A DNA stretch of 64,000 nucleotides from Bacillota bacterium (GCA_023429995.1 JAEZCE010000035.1:1-64000); one strand, 5' to 3'; shown: positions 25,448-35,279, counted from the first letter of the stretch. A program made the numbers and translations. The notes: a model not told the origin generated them from the letters alone.

Positions 25448-27202
25448 ATGAAACAACTTATGACCGGTAACGAGGCCATGGCCAGAGGTATTTACGAAGC
25501 CGGAGTCAAGCTGGGTAGCGCTTATCCCGGTACTCCCAGTACCGAAATTTTCGAAAACCTGTCCCAATATGGGGACTCCCTGTATTGCGAATGGGCCCCC
25601 AATGAAAAAGTAGCCACCGAGGTGGCTTATGGCGCTTCCATCGCCGGGGTACGCTCCGTTTGTGCCATGAAACATGTCGGTCTCAATGTGGCCGCCGATC
25701 CCGTTTTTACTGCCACCTATCAAGGTGTTGGCCGGGGTTTTGTCATCATTACCGCCGATGACCCCGATATGCATTCTTCCCAAAATGAACAGGATAACCG
25801 TTATTATGCTAAATTCGCGAAAATGGCCCTGATCGAGCCCTCCGACAGCCAGGAATGCAAGGACTTTTTACAAGAAGCCTACCGGGTTTCGGAAAAGTTC
25901 GATATTCCTGTACTCTACCGGGTCACCACCCGGGTCTGTCATTCCAAAAGTCTGGTAGAGCTGGGGGAAAGGGAAGAGGTGACGACTCCCGAGTATCAGC
26001 GTAACGCGCGCAAGTTTGTATGCACTCCTGCCAATGCCAAGCTTAACCACCCCATTTTGGAGCAAAAGTTAAAGGATTTAGCGGCATACGCAAATCAAAG
26101 CCCTTTGAACAAAGTGGAGATGAAGGGCGCTAAAATCGGTGTGATAACCGCTTCCATAGCGTACCAGTACGCCAAGGAAGTCTTTCCGGAGGATACTTCC
26201 TTTTTAAAGCTGGGCTTTACATGCCCCCTGCCGCTGGATTTGATCCGCGACTTTGCCGGCAAGGTAGAAAAACTTTATGTGGTCGAAGAGCTTGAACCGT
26301 TCATGGAAGAGCAAATGAAGGCCGCGGGCATTGAATGTACCGGAAAAGAAGTAATTCCCAATGTATGTGAACTCAACCCGGAAGTTATCGCCAAGGCTGT
26401 TTTCGGCATCCAGCCGGAAGTTACCAAGGCCCAGGCGCAGACAGTGCCGCGCCCGCCGACGTTATGCCCCGGCTGCCCTCATCGGGGTTTCTTTTATACT
26501 TTATCCAAAGGCCGTGATTTTGTCATTGCCGGCGATATCGGTTGTTATACCTTGGGATCGGCTCCGCCATTAGGGGCCATGGATTCGGTAGTTTGTATGG
26601 GGGGCGGTTTTTCGGTAGGCATGGGTATGGCCAAGGCCTTTGAAATTACCGGCCAGCCCGGGAAGAAAGTTTTTGGCGTAGTCGGCGACTCAACTTTTTT
26701 CCACAGCGGTATGACCGGCGCCGCTGAAATCATCTACAATAAAGGGAAAATGATCCCCTGTATCTTGGACAACAGTATCACCGGCATGACCGGACATCAG
26801 GATAACCCGGGCAGTGGAGCTAACCTCATGGGTGAGATGGCCCCAGTTATCAAGATTGAAAAAGTCCTGGAGGCATTAGGCTATCAGAAGATTATTGTCG
26901 TTGATCCGCAAGATTTAGCGGCAATGGAAAAAGCGGTTGAGGATGCATTGGCAAGCGAGGTTCCGTCGGCCATCATTGCCCGCCGTCCTTGTCTGCTCAT
27001 TAAAAAGCTCAAGCACGATATCGGTAAATGTATGGTAAACCAAGAACAATGCCGTGGCTGTAAAAAATGTCTGAAGGTAGGCTGCCCTTCCGTGTGTCTG
27101 AAGGACGGTAAAGCCACCATCGATCAGACCCTCTGTGTCGGTTGCAAAGTGTGCGCCCAGGTCTGCCCGTTTGGCGCAATTGAAAGAGCAGGTGATCAAT
27201 AA
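25448..27202 (+). CDS. iorA: Indolepyruvate:ferredoxin oxidoreductase, alpha subunit, 584 aa
   Basis: Oxidises arylpyruvates (from Trp, Phe, Tyr) to aryl-acetyl-CoA with reduction of ferredoxin; it is O2-sensitive and typical of anaerobes. The N-half is the pyrimidine/transketolase domain (YPGTPSTEIFE). TPP-binding is in CPGCPHRGFF..AGDIGCYTLG..GDSTFFHSGMTG (pieces). The C-terminus has two 4Fe-4S motifs, CRGCKKCLKVGC and CVGCKVCAQVCP. ATG 25448 is preferred over GTG 25439, which overlaps the site GAGGTG. It overlaps iorB by one base (TAATG). Confidence 0.93.
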   Translation: MKQLMTGNEAMARGIYEAGVKLGSAYPGTPSTEIFENLSQYGDSLYCEWAPNEKVATEVAYGASIAGVRSVCAMKHVGLNVAADPVFTATYQGVGRGFVIITADDPDMHSSQNEQDNRYYAKFAKMALIEPSDSQECKDFLQEAYRVSEKFDIPVLYRVTTRVCHSKSLVELGEREEVTTPEYQRNARKFVCTPANAKLNHPILEQKLKDLAAYANQSPLNKVEMKGAKIGVITASIAYQYAKEVFPEDTSFLKLGFTCPLPLDLIRDFAGKVEKLYVVEELEPFMEEQMKAAGIECTGKEVIPNVCELNPEVIAKAVFGIQPEVTKAQAQTVPRPPTLCPGCPHRGFFYTLSKGRDFVIAGDIGCYTLGSAPPLGAMDSVVCMGGGFSVGMGMAKAFEITGQPGKKVFGVVGDSTFFHSGMTGAAEIIYNKGKMIPCILDNSITGMTGHQDNPGSGANLMGEMAPVIKIEKVLEALGYQKIIVVDPQDLAAMEKAVEDALASEVPSAIIARRPCLLIKKLKHDIGKCMVNQEQCRGCKKCLKVGCPSVCLKDGKATIDQTLCVGCKVCAQVCPFGAIERAGDQ

Positions 27203-27777
27203 TGGATAATGTCAAAAGTATTCTTTTGGTTGGCGTCGGCGGTCAGGGGACCATTTTGGTCAGTAAAATCTTAACCCAGGGTTTGATCGAAGCCGGCTTT
27301 GATGTCAAGATGAGTGAAATTCACGGCATGGCTCAGCGCGGTGGCAGTGTGTCCACTCAGGTGCGCTATGGCGACAAAGTATACTCACCGATTATCGGAC
27401 GGGGCGGAGCCGATATTTTAGTCGCCTTTGAAAAAATGGAGGCAGTCCGCTACGCTGAGTTTTTGAAGCCCACCGGTATCGCAGTCATCAATAATTATGC
27501 AATCGCACCGATGCCGGTAGCTGCCGGAATGGCGGCCTATCCTGAAGGGTCCATAGAAGCCATGTCGAAAGCTTTTAAAACGATTTCCTTTAATGCGGCT
27601 GAAATCGCGCAGCGAATCGGCAATCTTAAAACGATGAATACAGTTCTTTTCGGCGCCATGGTCAAGGCCTTCGGCATGACCGATATTGATTGGGAACAAG
27701 TTTTTCGCGCGCAGCTGCCGGAAAAGTTCCTGGAGGTTAATCTTAAGGCTTTCCGGGCCGGCGGGGAAATGGTTTAA
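27202..27777 (+). CDS. iorB: Indolepyruvate:ferredoxin oxidoreductase, beta subunit, 191 aa
   Basis: The gamma-type domain of 2-oxoacid:ferredoxin oxidoreductases: LVGVGGQGTILVSKIL at the N-terminus and SEIHGMAQRGGSVSTQVR shortly after. Length fits IorB (about 190-200). The start codon overlaps the iorA stop, so the two subunits are translationally coupled and form the complex together. Confidence 0.93.
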   Translation: MDNVKSILLVGVGGQGTILVSKILTQGLIEAGFDVKMSEIHGMAQRGGSVSTQVRYGDKVYSPIIGRGGADILVAFEKMEAVRYAEFLKPTGIAVINNYAIAPMPVAAGMAAYPEGSIEAMSKAFKTISFNAAEIAQRIGNLKTMNTVLFGAMVKAFGMTDIDWEQVFRAQLPEKFLEVNLKAFRAGGEMV

Positions 27778-27859
27778 AAATAACAGTACGGATCCTTTAC
27801 GTTTGATTCCTTGCGCTGGAAACGATCTATGCATCGTTAATCTGCGAAGAATCCGGCGG

Positions 27860-27893
27860 CCCGGAGGGCTGAGAATTCCCTCCGGGTATTTCT
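27860..27893 (+). terminator. Terminator of iorAB
   Basis: The 9-bp GC-rich stem CCCGGAGGG (27860-27868) / CCCTCCGGG (27878-27886) is followed by TATTTCT. It lies 80 bases after the iorB stop. Confidence 0.7.
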
Positions 27894-28267
27894 ATGCACT
27901 CCCCACATCCTCGGAATTTCATTTTATTATCAACATATCTACCCCAATCCATATCTGAACTCAAAATGAGACAGCCTTTGTAATAATGCGACCACCAAAA
28001 TTGGTGGTTATTTATTATTGCACCCTGTAAGAGAATTGTTGGAAACTGTGACCTGAAAGAGGGGGTATTGCCAACGCGACTTTCTAGGAGCAATAGGCGT
28101 TGTGCAAAAAGATGTACAGACGGGATGGAACGGATCAGTTGTTTGCACAAAGCAACCGGATATCGATGCACGTTTTTGGCAATGGTTAAAATTTGGTGTA
28201 TATGATATTATTTTTTTGTAACGGCGCAGCTATCTCAAATATGGTGTTTGAGGAAAGGGGAAATGAA
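27894..28267. other. Leader region of the PTS operon
   Basis: No gene. A hairpin ACCACCAA/TTGGTGGT lies at 27991-28008, followed by TATTTATT. It may be a second weak terminator or an antiterminator-type leader for the PRD-controlled operon. The ribosome binding site of HPr (GAGGAAAGGGG) ends the region. Confidence 0.4.
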
Positions 28268-28531
28268 ATGTTTCGGAAAGAGATTGATATTCAAAATAAA
28301 ACGGGGTTACATGCCCGTCCGGCCAGTGAATTGGTGGAGCTATGCAATAAATTTGAAAGTGAAGTCATTTTAATAACCAAAGACGGCGAAGAGCTTGATG
28401 GGAAAAGTATCATTAGCGTTTTGAGCGGCGGTGTTTATCAGGGCGCTAAAGTCATATTGCAGGTGGAAGGTTTGGATGAAGAGACGGCCGGAGCCCAAGT
28501 CGCAAATTTTCTGGAAAATCTTCCTGATTAA
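28268..28531 (+). CDS. HPr phosphocarrier protein, 87 aa
   Basis: Full-length HPr with phospho-His H15 in NKTGLHARPA and a Ser at 47 in LDGKSIISVLSGG at the place of the HPr kinase target Ser46. It carries phosphate from Enzyme I to EIIA of the PTS. The start is ATG 28268 after GAGGAAAGGGG. It leads an operon with its own Enzyme I and a galactitol-type EII. This may be a dedicated HPr beside a global one elsewhere, or the only one in the genome. Confidence 0.9.
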   Translation: MFRKEIDIQNKTGLHARPASELVELCNKFESEVILITKDGEELDGKSIISVLSGGVYQGAKVILQVEGLDEETAGAQVANFLENLPD

Positions 28532-28552
28532 TGATAACAGACAGGAGGCGCC

Positions 28553-30628
28553 ATGGAACTTAAAAGCAGGCAGACTAATATTTTACGAGTCCTGTTGGAT
28601 ACAGAAAAGGGTGTTTCAGCGGAACAATATTTAAAAACCTTAGGAGTGGGGAAACGTACTCTATATTATGATTTGGAAAAACTCAATGAATGGCTGAAAC
28701 ATTATCGCCTGGGTAAGGTGGTCATTTCCGGACAGGTTATCCGGGCGGAGATTTTAGATGCCACTACCTTGGAAAAACGCCTTTGTCAGGATAAAAACCA
28801 GTTTTTATCCATTGAAGAGCGGCGGGGGATCGAGATAATCTATATCGCGCTTTCCGGTGAAAATATCACGATTGGACGCTTAATGGAACTGTCGGGGTTA
28901 AGTAAAAATACAGTTCTGGGGGATATTAAGGGATTACGGGAAATGCTGAATGGATGGGGGCTTTCCCTGGGCAGCGCCATTAAATCCGGATATATGATTT
29001 TGGGTGAAGAAATGACCATCCGCAAAATGCTGGGAGAACAGTTCCGGATGTTGTCAACCTCCGGCGGACTTGGGTATATTCATAACTTTTTACAGGATAA
29101 TTTGGTGCGCCTTTATCAAAACGAAATCGATTTCGGCGAACTTTGCCGTTGCCTTATCAAACAGTATGAAACCGATATTTGCGGTGATTATATCCTTGCC
29201 AACATCGAATTGATTCGAATGATGATCCAGGTATCTTGGATGCGCAGCCGAAAAGGGAATGTCATTCAATTAAGCAGCGATGAGCAGCTTGCCCTGATGA
29301 AAAGTCTTTCCTTCCGTTCGGTGGAGTTTAGCCTTCAAAAGTTACGCGTTCATGGTGTTGAAGTTGCCATGCAGGAAACCTACTATATCACCACATTGTT
29401 TCTTGGCATACAAACAACTGATTTTCTATCCCAGGAACAAGAGGATACTTTCATTGCAAGCTTTGCGGAAGAATTAGTTTTAAACTTTGAACGCATTGCC
29501 TGCCTGTCTTTTCCCAACCGTGAACGGCTTCAAAAACAACTTAGCCATCACATCCGCCCTATGTATTATCGTGTCAAGTACAGTATCTTGGATAAAAACC
29601 CCTTAGTCAAAGATATCAAGTCCATGTATCCGTTTGTATTTGATTTCACATACAAGGCCGTTAAGGCTACGAAAATGAACCTTCCTGTGGAAGCCTTTTC
29701 CGAAGATGAATTGGCTTATTTATGTGTTTATTTTGTGAGCAATCTAAATGAAAAGTACCTTACCCAGAAAAAAACGGATATTCGAAAAGTTCTCATTGTA
29801 GGCGCAGAAAACATGGCTGTGGCCATCTTGATGAAAGAGCAGTTGCAGGATTTATTTGGACTTTCACTGGACTATCATGTCATCAGTTTAAGCAAGCTGC
29901 GTCAATGGATGCTGGACGATTACACGCTGGTAGTGTCTTTGGTGCCGCTTGGTAAAAGTTTTTCTTGCAAAAAAGCCGTAGAAAGCGGTCCAATCATTAC
30001 AGAAGCGACGCAGCGCCGGATCATTGAAATCTTACGCGAAGATCGGTCTATTGCCCGCTATGATCAAATGATCCAGGAAATCATTGGCCGGGTTAAGAAC
30101 AGTGTGGCAGGAGAAGTGCAAGTAGACAAATTGTATCTGGAACTTTTCCGGTATTTTGAGGAAAATGAGCGTGGCAAACGCGTTAGTGCCAAGAGCGGCA
30201 TCTTTTACGAGAAAATTGAACAAAACAAAATTTATTTGTCGCCGGAAACGGCGGACTTACGGGAAGCGCTCATATCTTGCAGCCGGGTGCTCCAACAGGG
30301 TGCGACCAATCGGCGCCTCGGGCAGAGGATGGTCAATATGCTGCAAAACAAAAAGCTTCAGACCTATCGTATCCGGCAGGATGTTGTATTGGTACATTTT
30401 CCATTGCAAGGTGAAGCCAATCCCAAAATCGATGTCTGCATTATTTTAGCGCCTAAAGGGTTGCCTTGCCCTGATGGGAACGACACCCAAATATTGGTGG
30501 GACTCTCCACCAAGGATTCCTATTCCCATTGGGCCGAGTTGGAGGATATTTACAATTATTTCAGCGACCAGAGCCACGTCGATGGTATTAAACAGTCGTA
30601 TCAAAATGCGAAGGAGCAATCAAGATGA
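28553..30628 (+). CDS. PRD-containing transcriptional activator, MtlR/LicR type, 691 aa
   Basis: N-terminal helix-turn-helix domains (SAEQYLKTLGVGKRTLYYDL and LMELSGLSKNTVLGDI), then two PRD domains (residues about 180-400, with the H-rich KQLSHHIRPMYYRV segment), an EIIB-like domain (about 410-490) and a C-terminal EIIA-like domain whose active-site region reads VVLVHFPLQGEAN. Such proteins activate polyol PTS operons under control of phosphorylation by HPr and EIIB. ATG 28553 follows AGGAGG. Its last four bases overlap the Enzyme I start (ATGA), so it is in the operon. Confidence 0.88.
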   Translation: MELKSRQTNILRVLLDTEKGVSAEQYLKTLGVGKRTLYYDLEKLNEWLKHYRLGKVVISGQVIRAEILDATTLEKRLCQDKNQFLSIEERRGIEIIYIALSGENITIGRLMELSGLSKNTVLGDIKGLREMLNGWGLSLGSAIKSGYMILGEEMTIRKMLGEQFRMLSTSGGLGYIHNFLQDNLVRLYQNEIDFGELCRCLIKQYETDICGDYILANIELIRMMIQVSWMRSRKGNVIQLSSDEQLALMKSLSFRSVEFSLQKLRVHGVEVAMQETYYITTLFLGIQTTDFLSQEQEDTFIASFAEELVLNFERIACLSFPNRERLQKQLSHHIRPMYYRVKYSILDKNPLVKDIKSMYPFVFDFTYKAVKATKMNLPVEAFSEDELAYLCVYFVSNLNEKYLTQKKTDIRKVLIVGAENMAVAILMKEQLQDLFGLSLDYHVISLSKLRQWMLDDYTLVVSLVPLGKSFSCKKAVESGPIITEATQRRIIEILREDRSIARYDQMIQEIIGRVKNSVAGEVQVDKLYLELFRYFEENERGKRVSAKSGIFYEKIEQNKIYLSPETADLREALISCSRVLQQGATNRRLGQRMVNMLQNKKLQTYRIRQDVVLVHFPLQGEANPKIDVCIILAPKGLPCPDGNDTQILVGLSTKDSYSHWAELEDIYNYFSDQSHVDGIKQSYQNAKEQSR

Positions 30629-32394
30629 AAAAATTTATCGGACTTGCGGGTGCCGGGGGATGTGAGATATTACGGGCGGTGGTTTTAACCAAAGGAAAAC
30701 CGGTATTGGAAAAAAGGATTGTTACAGATTGTGATAGGGAAGTGGAACGGTTTAAAAGAGTCCAACGTGAATACGGTGAAGAGCTGGAGAACCTGTATCG
30801 AGTCACTCTTGCGGAGGCCGGGGAGAAAACGGCTGATATTTTTAAGGCTTATCGTACCATCGCCTATGACGACCACTTTTTTAAAAAATCCATCAAGATT
30901 GTACAGGAAGAAAATATCAACATCGATTATGTGCTTGAGCAAGAAAAGGAAAAGACCTGCGCAAAATTTGCGGCCATGTCCGATCCCTATATGAAAGAGC
31001 GGGCCAATGACATTTGCAATGTGTGTGATGAGATGATTCGCCGGCTTAACGGGGTATTCAGCAATGCTAAAGAACTAATCCGCACGATAAGTGAACCCTT
31101 TATCCTTGTAGCGGAGGATCTGGCTCCGGAGGATACCATTCGCATTGATAAAACCTATTTACGTGGTTTTATCACGGAAAAAGGGGGTATTACATCTCAT
31201 GTAGTCATCCTTGCCAAAACATTGGGAATTCCTGCAGTGGTGGGGGCGACCGGGATTATTCGGGAAGTCCATTCCGGGCAAATGCTTTATATTAACGGCA
31301 ATGATGGTTACGGAATTGTTGAGCCTGATGATATTTTCGTCAATAAATTTCACGAAGAAAAGCGCAAATTGGACGAGGAAAAAAGGCTTTATGCAGTCAT
31401 GGCCGGTGAGCCAGCCGTTACGGCCAATGGACATAAAGTGGCGGTTTGTATTAATTCCGGCGATGCTGAAAGTTGCAAGAAATTTCGTGTGGATCAGTGT
31501 GACGGCATAGGGCTGTTTCGGACGGAGTTTCTCTTTATGGATCAGCATGATTACCCAGATGAGGAGCTGCAGTTTAAGGTGTATAAGGAGATTGCCCAGG
31601 CCGCCCAAGGCAAAGAAGTAATCATTCGCACGCTGGATATCGGTGGAGATAAGCAACTTGATTATATGAATTTCCCTAAAGAGGACAACCCATTTCTAGG
31701 ATATCGCGCTATCCGCATCTGCCTGGACCGAAAAGAAGTTTTTCATACCCAGTTGCGTGCCATTTTACGCGCCTCAGCCTTTGGAAACATCAAGATTATG
31801 TTTCCCATGATCGTAACTGCTGAAGAATTCCGTCAGGCCAGGGAGATGGTTGAAATAACCAAAGTCTCACTCCGTGTGGAGAAAGCCGCGTTTGTTGAGA
31901 ACATCCCCGTAGGAGTTATGATTGAAACGCCGGCATCAGTGTTGATTAGCGATAAGCTGGCTCAAGAAGCCGATTTTTTCTCTATTGGGACCAATGACCT
32001 TATCCAGTACACAACGGCAACGGATCGCATGAATGAGAAGGTGCAGTATTTGTATGATCCTTGTAATCTTTCGGTACTGCGATCCATTGATATCGTGATC
32101 CGCAATGGGCATAAGGCCGGGATCCCCGTTGGAATGTGCGGAGAATCCGCTTCCGACGGGAGATTGACCCCGCTATTTTTGGCGATGGGTTTGGATGAAT
32201 TTAGTGTCGTTCCGGCACAAGTTGGTAAGCTCAAATACCGCATTCGCCAGTGCGATTTGGAAAAATTGTCCGGCTTTGTGGAAAAAGTACTGGCCAGCGA
32301 TAGCATTGATGAAGTGAAAACATTGCTCGCGATGGAGAATATTGAAAAAGATAGGAGTGCTAGAAATGAAAACGGACTTCAAGGCCAAAGGTAA
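30625..32394 (+). CDS. ptsI: Phosphoenolpyruvate-protein phosphotransferase, Enzyme I, 589 aa
   Basis: Starts the PTS relay by moving phosphate from PEP to HPr. The phospho-His is H192 in GGITSHVVILAKTLGIPAVVG-type sequence. The PEP-binding barrel has FRTEFLFMD, DIGGDKQLDY, GTNDLIQYT and GMCGESASD with the active C505. It is full length, slightly longer than the family average. The ATG overlaps the regulator stop. It overlaps the small membrane protein by 29 bases. Confidence 0.93.
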   Translation: MKKFIGLAGAGGCEILRAVVLTKGKPVLEKRIVTDCDREVERFKRVQREYGEELENLYRVTLAEAGEKTADIFKAYRTIAYDDHFFKKSIKIVQEENINIDYVLEQEKEKTCAKFAAMSDPYMKERANDICNVCDEMIRRLNGVFSNAKELIRTISEPFILVAEDLAPEDTIRIDKTYLRGFITEKGGITSHVVILAKTLGIPAVVGATGIIREVHSGQMLYINGNDGYGIVEPDDIFVNKFHEEKRKLDEEKRLYAVMAGEPAVTANGHKVAVCINSGDAESCKKFRVDQCDGIGLFRTEFLFMDQHDYPDEELQFKVYKEIAQAAQGKEVIIRTLDIGGDKQLDYMNFPKEDNPFLGYRAIRICLDRKEVFHTQLRAILRASAFGNIKIMFPMIVTAEEFRQAREMVEITKVSLRVEKAAFVENIPVGVMIETPASVLISDKLAQEADFFSIGTNDLIQYTTATDRMNEKVQYLYDPCNLSVLRSIDIVIRNGHKAGIPVGMCGESASDGRLTPLFLAMGLDEFSVVPAQVGKLKYRIRQCDLEKLSGFVEKVLASDSIDEVKTLLAMENIEKDRSARNENGLQGQR

Positions 32395-32812
32395 AAAAGA
32401 GCGGGCTCCCCGTAAGAACGATGCGGAACCATGCCTTTATTGTGGTAAATCCACTTTTACCAGGAACTATATTATTAATCCAGGCGCCGAACATGAATTA
32501 CCGTCCTGTAGCGAAGAGTGTTTTAACAAAGCCCGTGACTTTGTTGATCATGACCAGCGTTACCGGATGGTGTTTTACTTTATATTACTTGCCATGGTCG
32601 TGGCAAATCTGTTTTTACTCGGTAGCAAGGTTGAGAGTCGTTGGGGATATTTACCAATGGTGGGTATGGCCACTGCAACCTTAATTTTTCCTTTGGTGTT
32701 TACCCGTTATGAACGCTACCAAAAATTTGGGATACGCAAGACCAAGATCATGATACGCTTTGCCGCTTGCGGAATTGTTACTTTAGGGTTGGTTTTTATC
32801 ATCGGTTACTAA
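32366..32812 (+). CDS. TRASH-like zinc-ribbon membrane protein, 148 aa
   Basis: Unknown function. Residues about 20-58 contain CLYCGKS followed by CSEECFNKARDF, which fits the TRASH/treble-clef metal-binding pattern (C-x2-C then C-x3-C). Three hydrophobic spans follow, near 68-88, 96-112 and 130-146. The start is ATG 32366, 8 bases after AGGAG and 29 bases inside the Enzyme I gene. Translational coupling inside a PTS operon suggests a part in that operon, perhaps metal sensing or a membrane cofactor, but I cannot say more. Confidence 0.7.
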   Translation: MKTDFKAKGKKERAPRKNDAEPCLYCGKSTFTRNYIINPGAEHELPSCSEECFNKARDFVDHDQRYRMVFYFILLAMVVANLFLLGSKVESRWGYLPMVGMATATLIFPLVFTRYERYQKFGIRKTKIMIRFAACGIVTLGLVFIIGY

Positions 32813-32971
32813 TTGGGATAGATCAGTCCAAAAGGTTCAATGGGTTGCAAAAAGTAGTAAATAATTCGTGAACAATGTTGGTCTTTTTTGTAAACAGTCA
32901 TTGTGATATGGTGTAGACAGTGGCATAGAACGTAGCCCATGGACGCAAAAAAAAGAAAGGAGGCATCTGTG

Positions 32972-33433
32972 GTGGGAACATTACTTGATGAACGATTTAT
33001 TGTTCTTGATGCGAATGTACACAGCGCCGAAGAGTGTATTCGCTTGATGGCTACCCGTTTTGAAGAGTATGGCTACGTCGAGCCCGGATATGCCGATGCG
33101 GTAATCGAACGCGAAAAGAGTCTGCCGACCGGACTCCCCGGTAAAGAGATCAATCTGGCAATCCCGCATACAAATAACAAGTTAGTGATTAAACCTGCGA
33201 TTGGGGTGGTTATTCCATGCAGGCCTGTAGAATTCAGCATGATGGGTAAGAAAGAGACGAAGCTCAATTGTGAAGTCATTTTGCCCCTGGTAGTAAAAGA
33301 CTCTAAACAGCAGATCGGTATGCTTAAAAAAATGATGAAAATCATTCAGGATGGCGAACTGATCAGGCGATTGAAGAATTCTAAGAGCAAAGCAGAGGTT
33401 ATGAACTGTCTCAGTTCTTTGGAAGACGAGTAA
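32972..33433 (+). CDS. PTS EIIA, galactitol/fructose class, 153 aa
   Basis: A PTS_EIIA_2 domain with the phospho-His H66 in LAIPHTNN. I chose GTG 32972 because AAAGGAGG (32956-32963) then gives an 8-base spacer (GTG 32969 would give 5). The upstream ATG 32939 has no ribosome binding site. It receives phosphate from HPr and passes it to EIIB at 33461. Confidence 0.85.
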   Translation: MGTLLDERFIVLDANVHSAEECIRLMATRFEEYGYVEPGYADAVIEREKSLPTGLPGKEINLAIPHTNNKLVIKPAIGVVIPCRPVEFSMMGKKETKLNCEVILPLVVKDSKQQIGMLKKMMKIIQDGELIRRLKNSKSKAEVMNCLSSLEDE

Positions 33434-33460
33434 AAAGCGAAAAAGAAAGGGGAATCTTGC

Positions 33461-33763
33461 ATGAGAGCGGTGAGGGTTTTATCGGTATGCGGTTCCGGCA
33501 CAGTCAGTTCGGCGATGCTGTCTTCAAAACTGGAAGATGTATTGGCGGAGCATGGTTATGAAATGGAGGCAACCGAAGTCGCGCCGGGCGGTGTAGAGCT
33601 GGCAGTGGCCAGCGGCGGGTACGATTTGATTGCCTATACAAGCCCGGTGGAGGATATCTATGGGATCCCGGTACTTAATGCGACAGGTTTTTTGGTTGGC
33701 ATTAATGAGCAAGAGTTTGTAGAAGCACTCCTGGCGGTACTTGGCCGGCTTGATTTGGAGTAG
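33461..33763 (+). CDS. PTS EIIB, galactitol class, 100 aa
   Basis: A PTS_IIB domain with the phospho-Cys C10 in VCGSGTVSSAML, typical of the galactitol (GatB) class. ATG 33461 follows AAAGAAAGGGG. It hands the phosphate to the sugar bound by the EIIC at 33837. Confidence 0.88.
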   Translation: MRAVRVLSVCGSGTVSSAMLSSKLEDVLAEHGYEMEATEVAPGGVELAVASGGYDLIAYTSPVEDIYGIPVLNATGFLVGINEQEFVEALLAVLGRLDLE

Positions 33764-33836
33764 CGGAGAAATCAGAGAAACCGGAAGAAGTGGTTTCATT
33801 GTCTGAAACCAATACATAGAGAAGGGTGGGGAAATC

Positions 33837-35279
33837 ATGTTTTTTAACACATTAAAGAGTTTATTCGACACATTCGGCAATTATATCATGGTGCCTTTCA
33901 TCATTTTTATCATTTGCCTTTTGTTCAAGGCGCCCGTCAAAAAGGCTTTTTCGTCTGCTGTTCTTATTGGTGTCGGCCTAAAAGGTATGGCGTTCATTAC
34001 TAACGCATTCGGCAGTATCTTAACACCGCTGGTTCAACAGATTGTTGAGGCCAGTAAATTGCATCTGCCGGCGTTAGATATCGGTTGGCAGGCAGTGGCC
34101 TCTGTCGCTTACTCCACCAATATCGGCATGATGTTTATTGGTGTAGGCCTGGTTTTCCAAATCATACTATGGCTCGTCAAATGGACCGATATTTTTATGC
34201 CGTCCGATTTATGGAATAACTATTCCATTATCGTTTGGGGTTCAATGTTATACCAATTGAAGCATGATTTGTTACTTGCGTTTGCGCTCATGCTTTTTAT
34301 CAATCTGGTCGTCTTGCTCATTGCCGAAGTATTGCAAAAAAGATGGTCTACCTATTATCATTATCCATCTTGTGCAATGACTGCCCCGCACCATAACGGT
34401 GATGCGCCGATGTACCTTGTCCTGAATATACTTTTCAGCAAGCTTGGTATGGACAAAATCAAGGCCGACCCGACGTCTCTTCGTAAAAAAGTTGGTTTTA
34501 TGGGTGAACCGATGTACATTGGACTGGTTGTTGGTGTCATTTTGGGCGTGGTTGGTAATATCAAAACAATGAATACGATGGGTGCTTGGGGTCAAATCGC
34601 GAATGTGGCCGTTACTTGTTCCGCCGTTATGGCCATTTTCCCCAAGATTGCCGGCCTGTTTGCTTCCGGTTTCACCGTACTGACCGATTACTCGCGTAAG
34701 ACCTTAAAAAATAGCCGTTATGGAAGAGATCGTGAATTTATTATAGCCGTCAATGATGCCTTGGGTTACGGCGAAACCGCAACTTTAACCACCGGGTTGC
34801 TTGTCATTCCTGTTGCGGTTCTTCTAGCTTTCATTTTACCCGGTAATGTTGTGATTCCGGTTATGGTGCTGCCGTCTCTGCCGTATATGGTTGAAATTCC
34901 CGTATGCTTGAGTAATGGAAACATAATCAAGTCCTGGCTAATGGGCTGTATCGTATTTGCTGCAAAAATATTGATGGCTTCCTATTGGGCTTCAACTTTT
35001 ACCCAAGTTGCGGCTGGAGCGGGATTTGAGGCTGCCACCACGGCGATAGCAGCCGGTACACTCATTATTGGTTTCATCATGTCAAACTGCACCGCCGGTC
35101 TTATTACTATGGCCTTCTTAACCTTAAATCCATTTATTATTCTTTCGGTAGTTGCTATATATCTGATTTTGTACTTTTTATTCAAGAAAAACAAGATTAC
35201 TGTTCAAGAGTATCTGGAAAAGAACGCTCTGGGTGATGCCTATGTTGCACCTCAACCGGCTGTAGCAGTTCAAAATTAA
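33837..35279 (+). CDS. PTS EIIC, galactitol (GatC) class, 480 aa
   Basis: A polytopic membrane permease of the EIIC-GAT family with about 10-12 hydrophobic segments; family regions include HHNGDAPMYLV, GLVVGVILGVVG and NDALGYGETATLTTGLL. It transports and phosphorylates a polyol. The exact substrate is not readable. The start is ATG 33837 after AAGGGTGGGG. Confidence 0.88.
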   Translation: MFFNTLKSLFDTFGNYIMVPFIIFIICLLFKAPVKKAFSSAVLIGVGLKGMAFITNAFGSILTPLVQQIVEASKLHLPALDIGWQAVASVAYSTNIGMMFIGVGLVFQIILWLVKWTDIFMPSDLWNNYSIIVWGSMLYQLKHDLLLAFALMLFINLVVLLIAEVLQKRWSTYYHYPSCAMTAPHHNGDAPMYLVLNILFSKLGMDKIKADPTSLRKKVGFMGEPMYIGLVVGVILGVVGNIKTMNTMGAWGQIANVAVTCSAVMAIFPKIAGLFASGFTVLTDYSRKTLKNSRYGRDREFIIAVNDALGYGETATLTTGLLVIPVAVLLAFILPGNVVIPVMVLPSLPYMVEIPVCLSNGNIIKSWLMGCIVFAAKILMASYWASTFTQVAAGAGFEAATTAIAAGTLIIGFIMSNCTAGLITMAFLTLNPFIILSVVAIYLILYFLFKKNKITVQEYLEKNALGDAYVAPQPAVAVQN

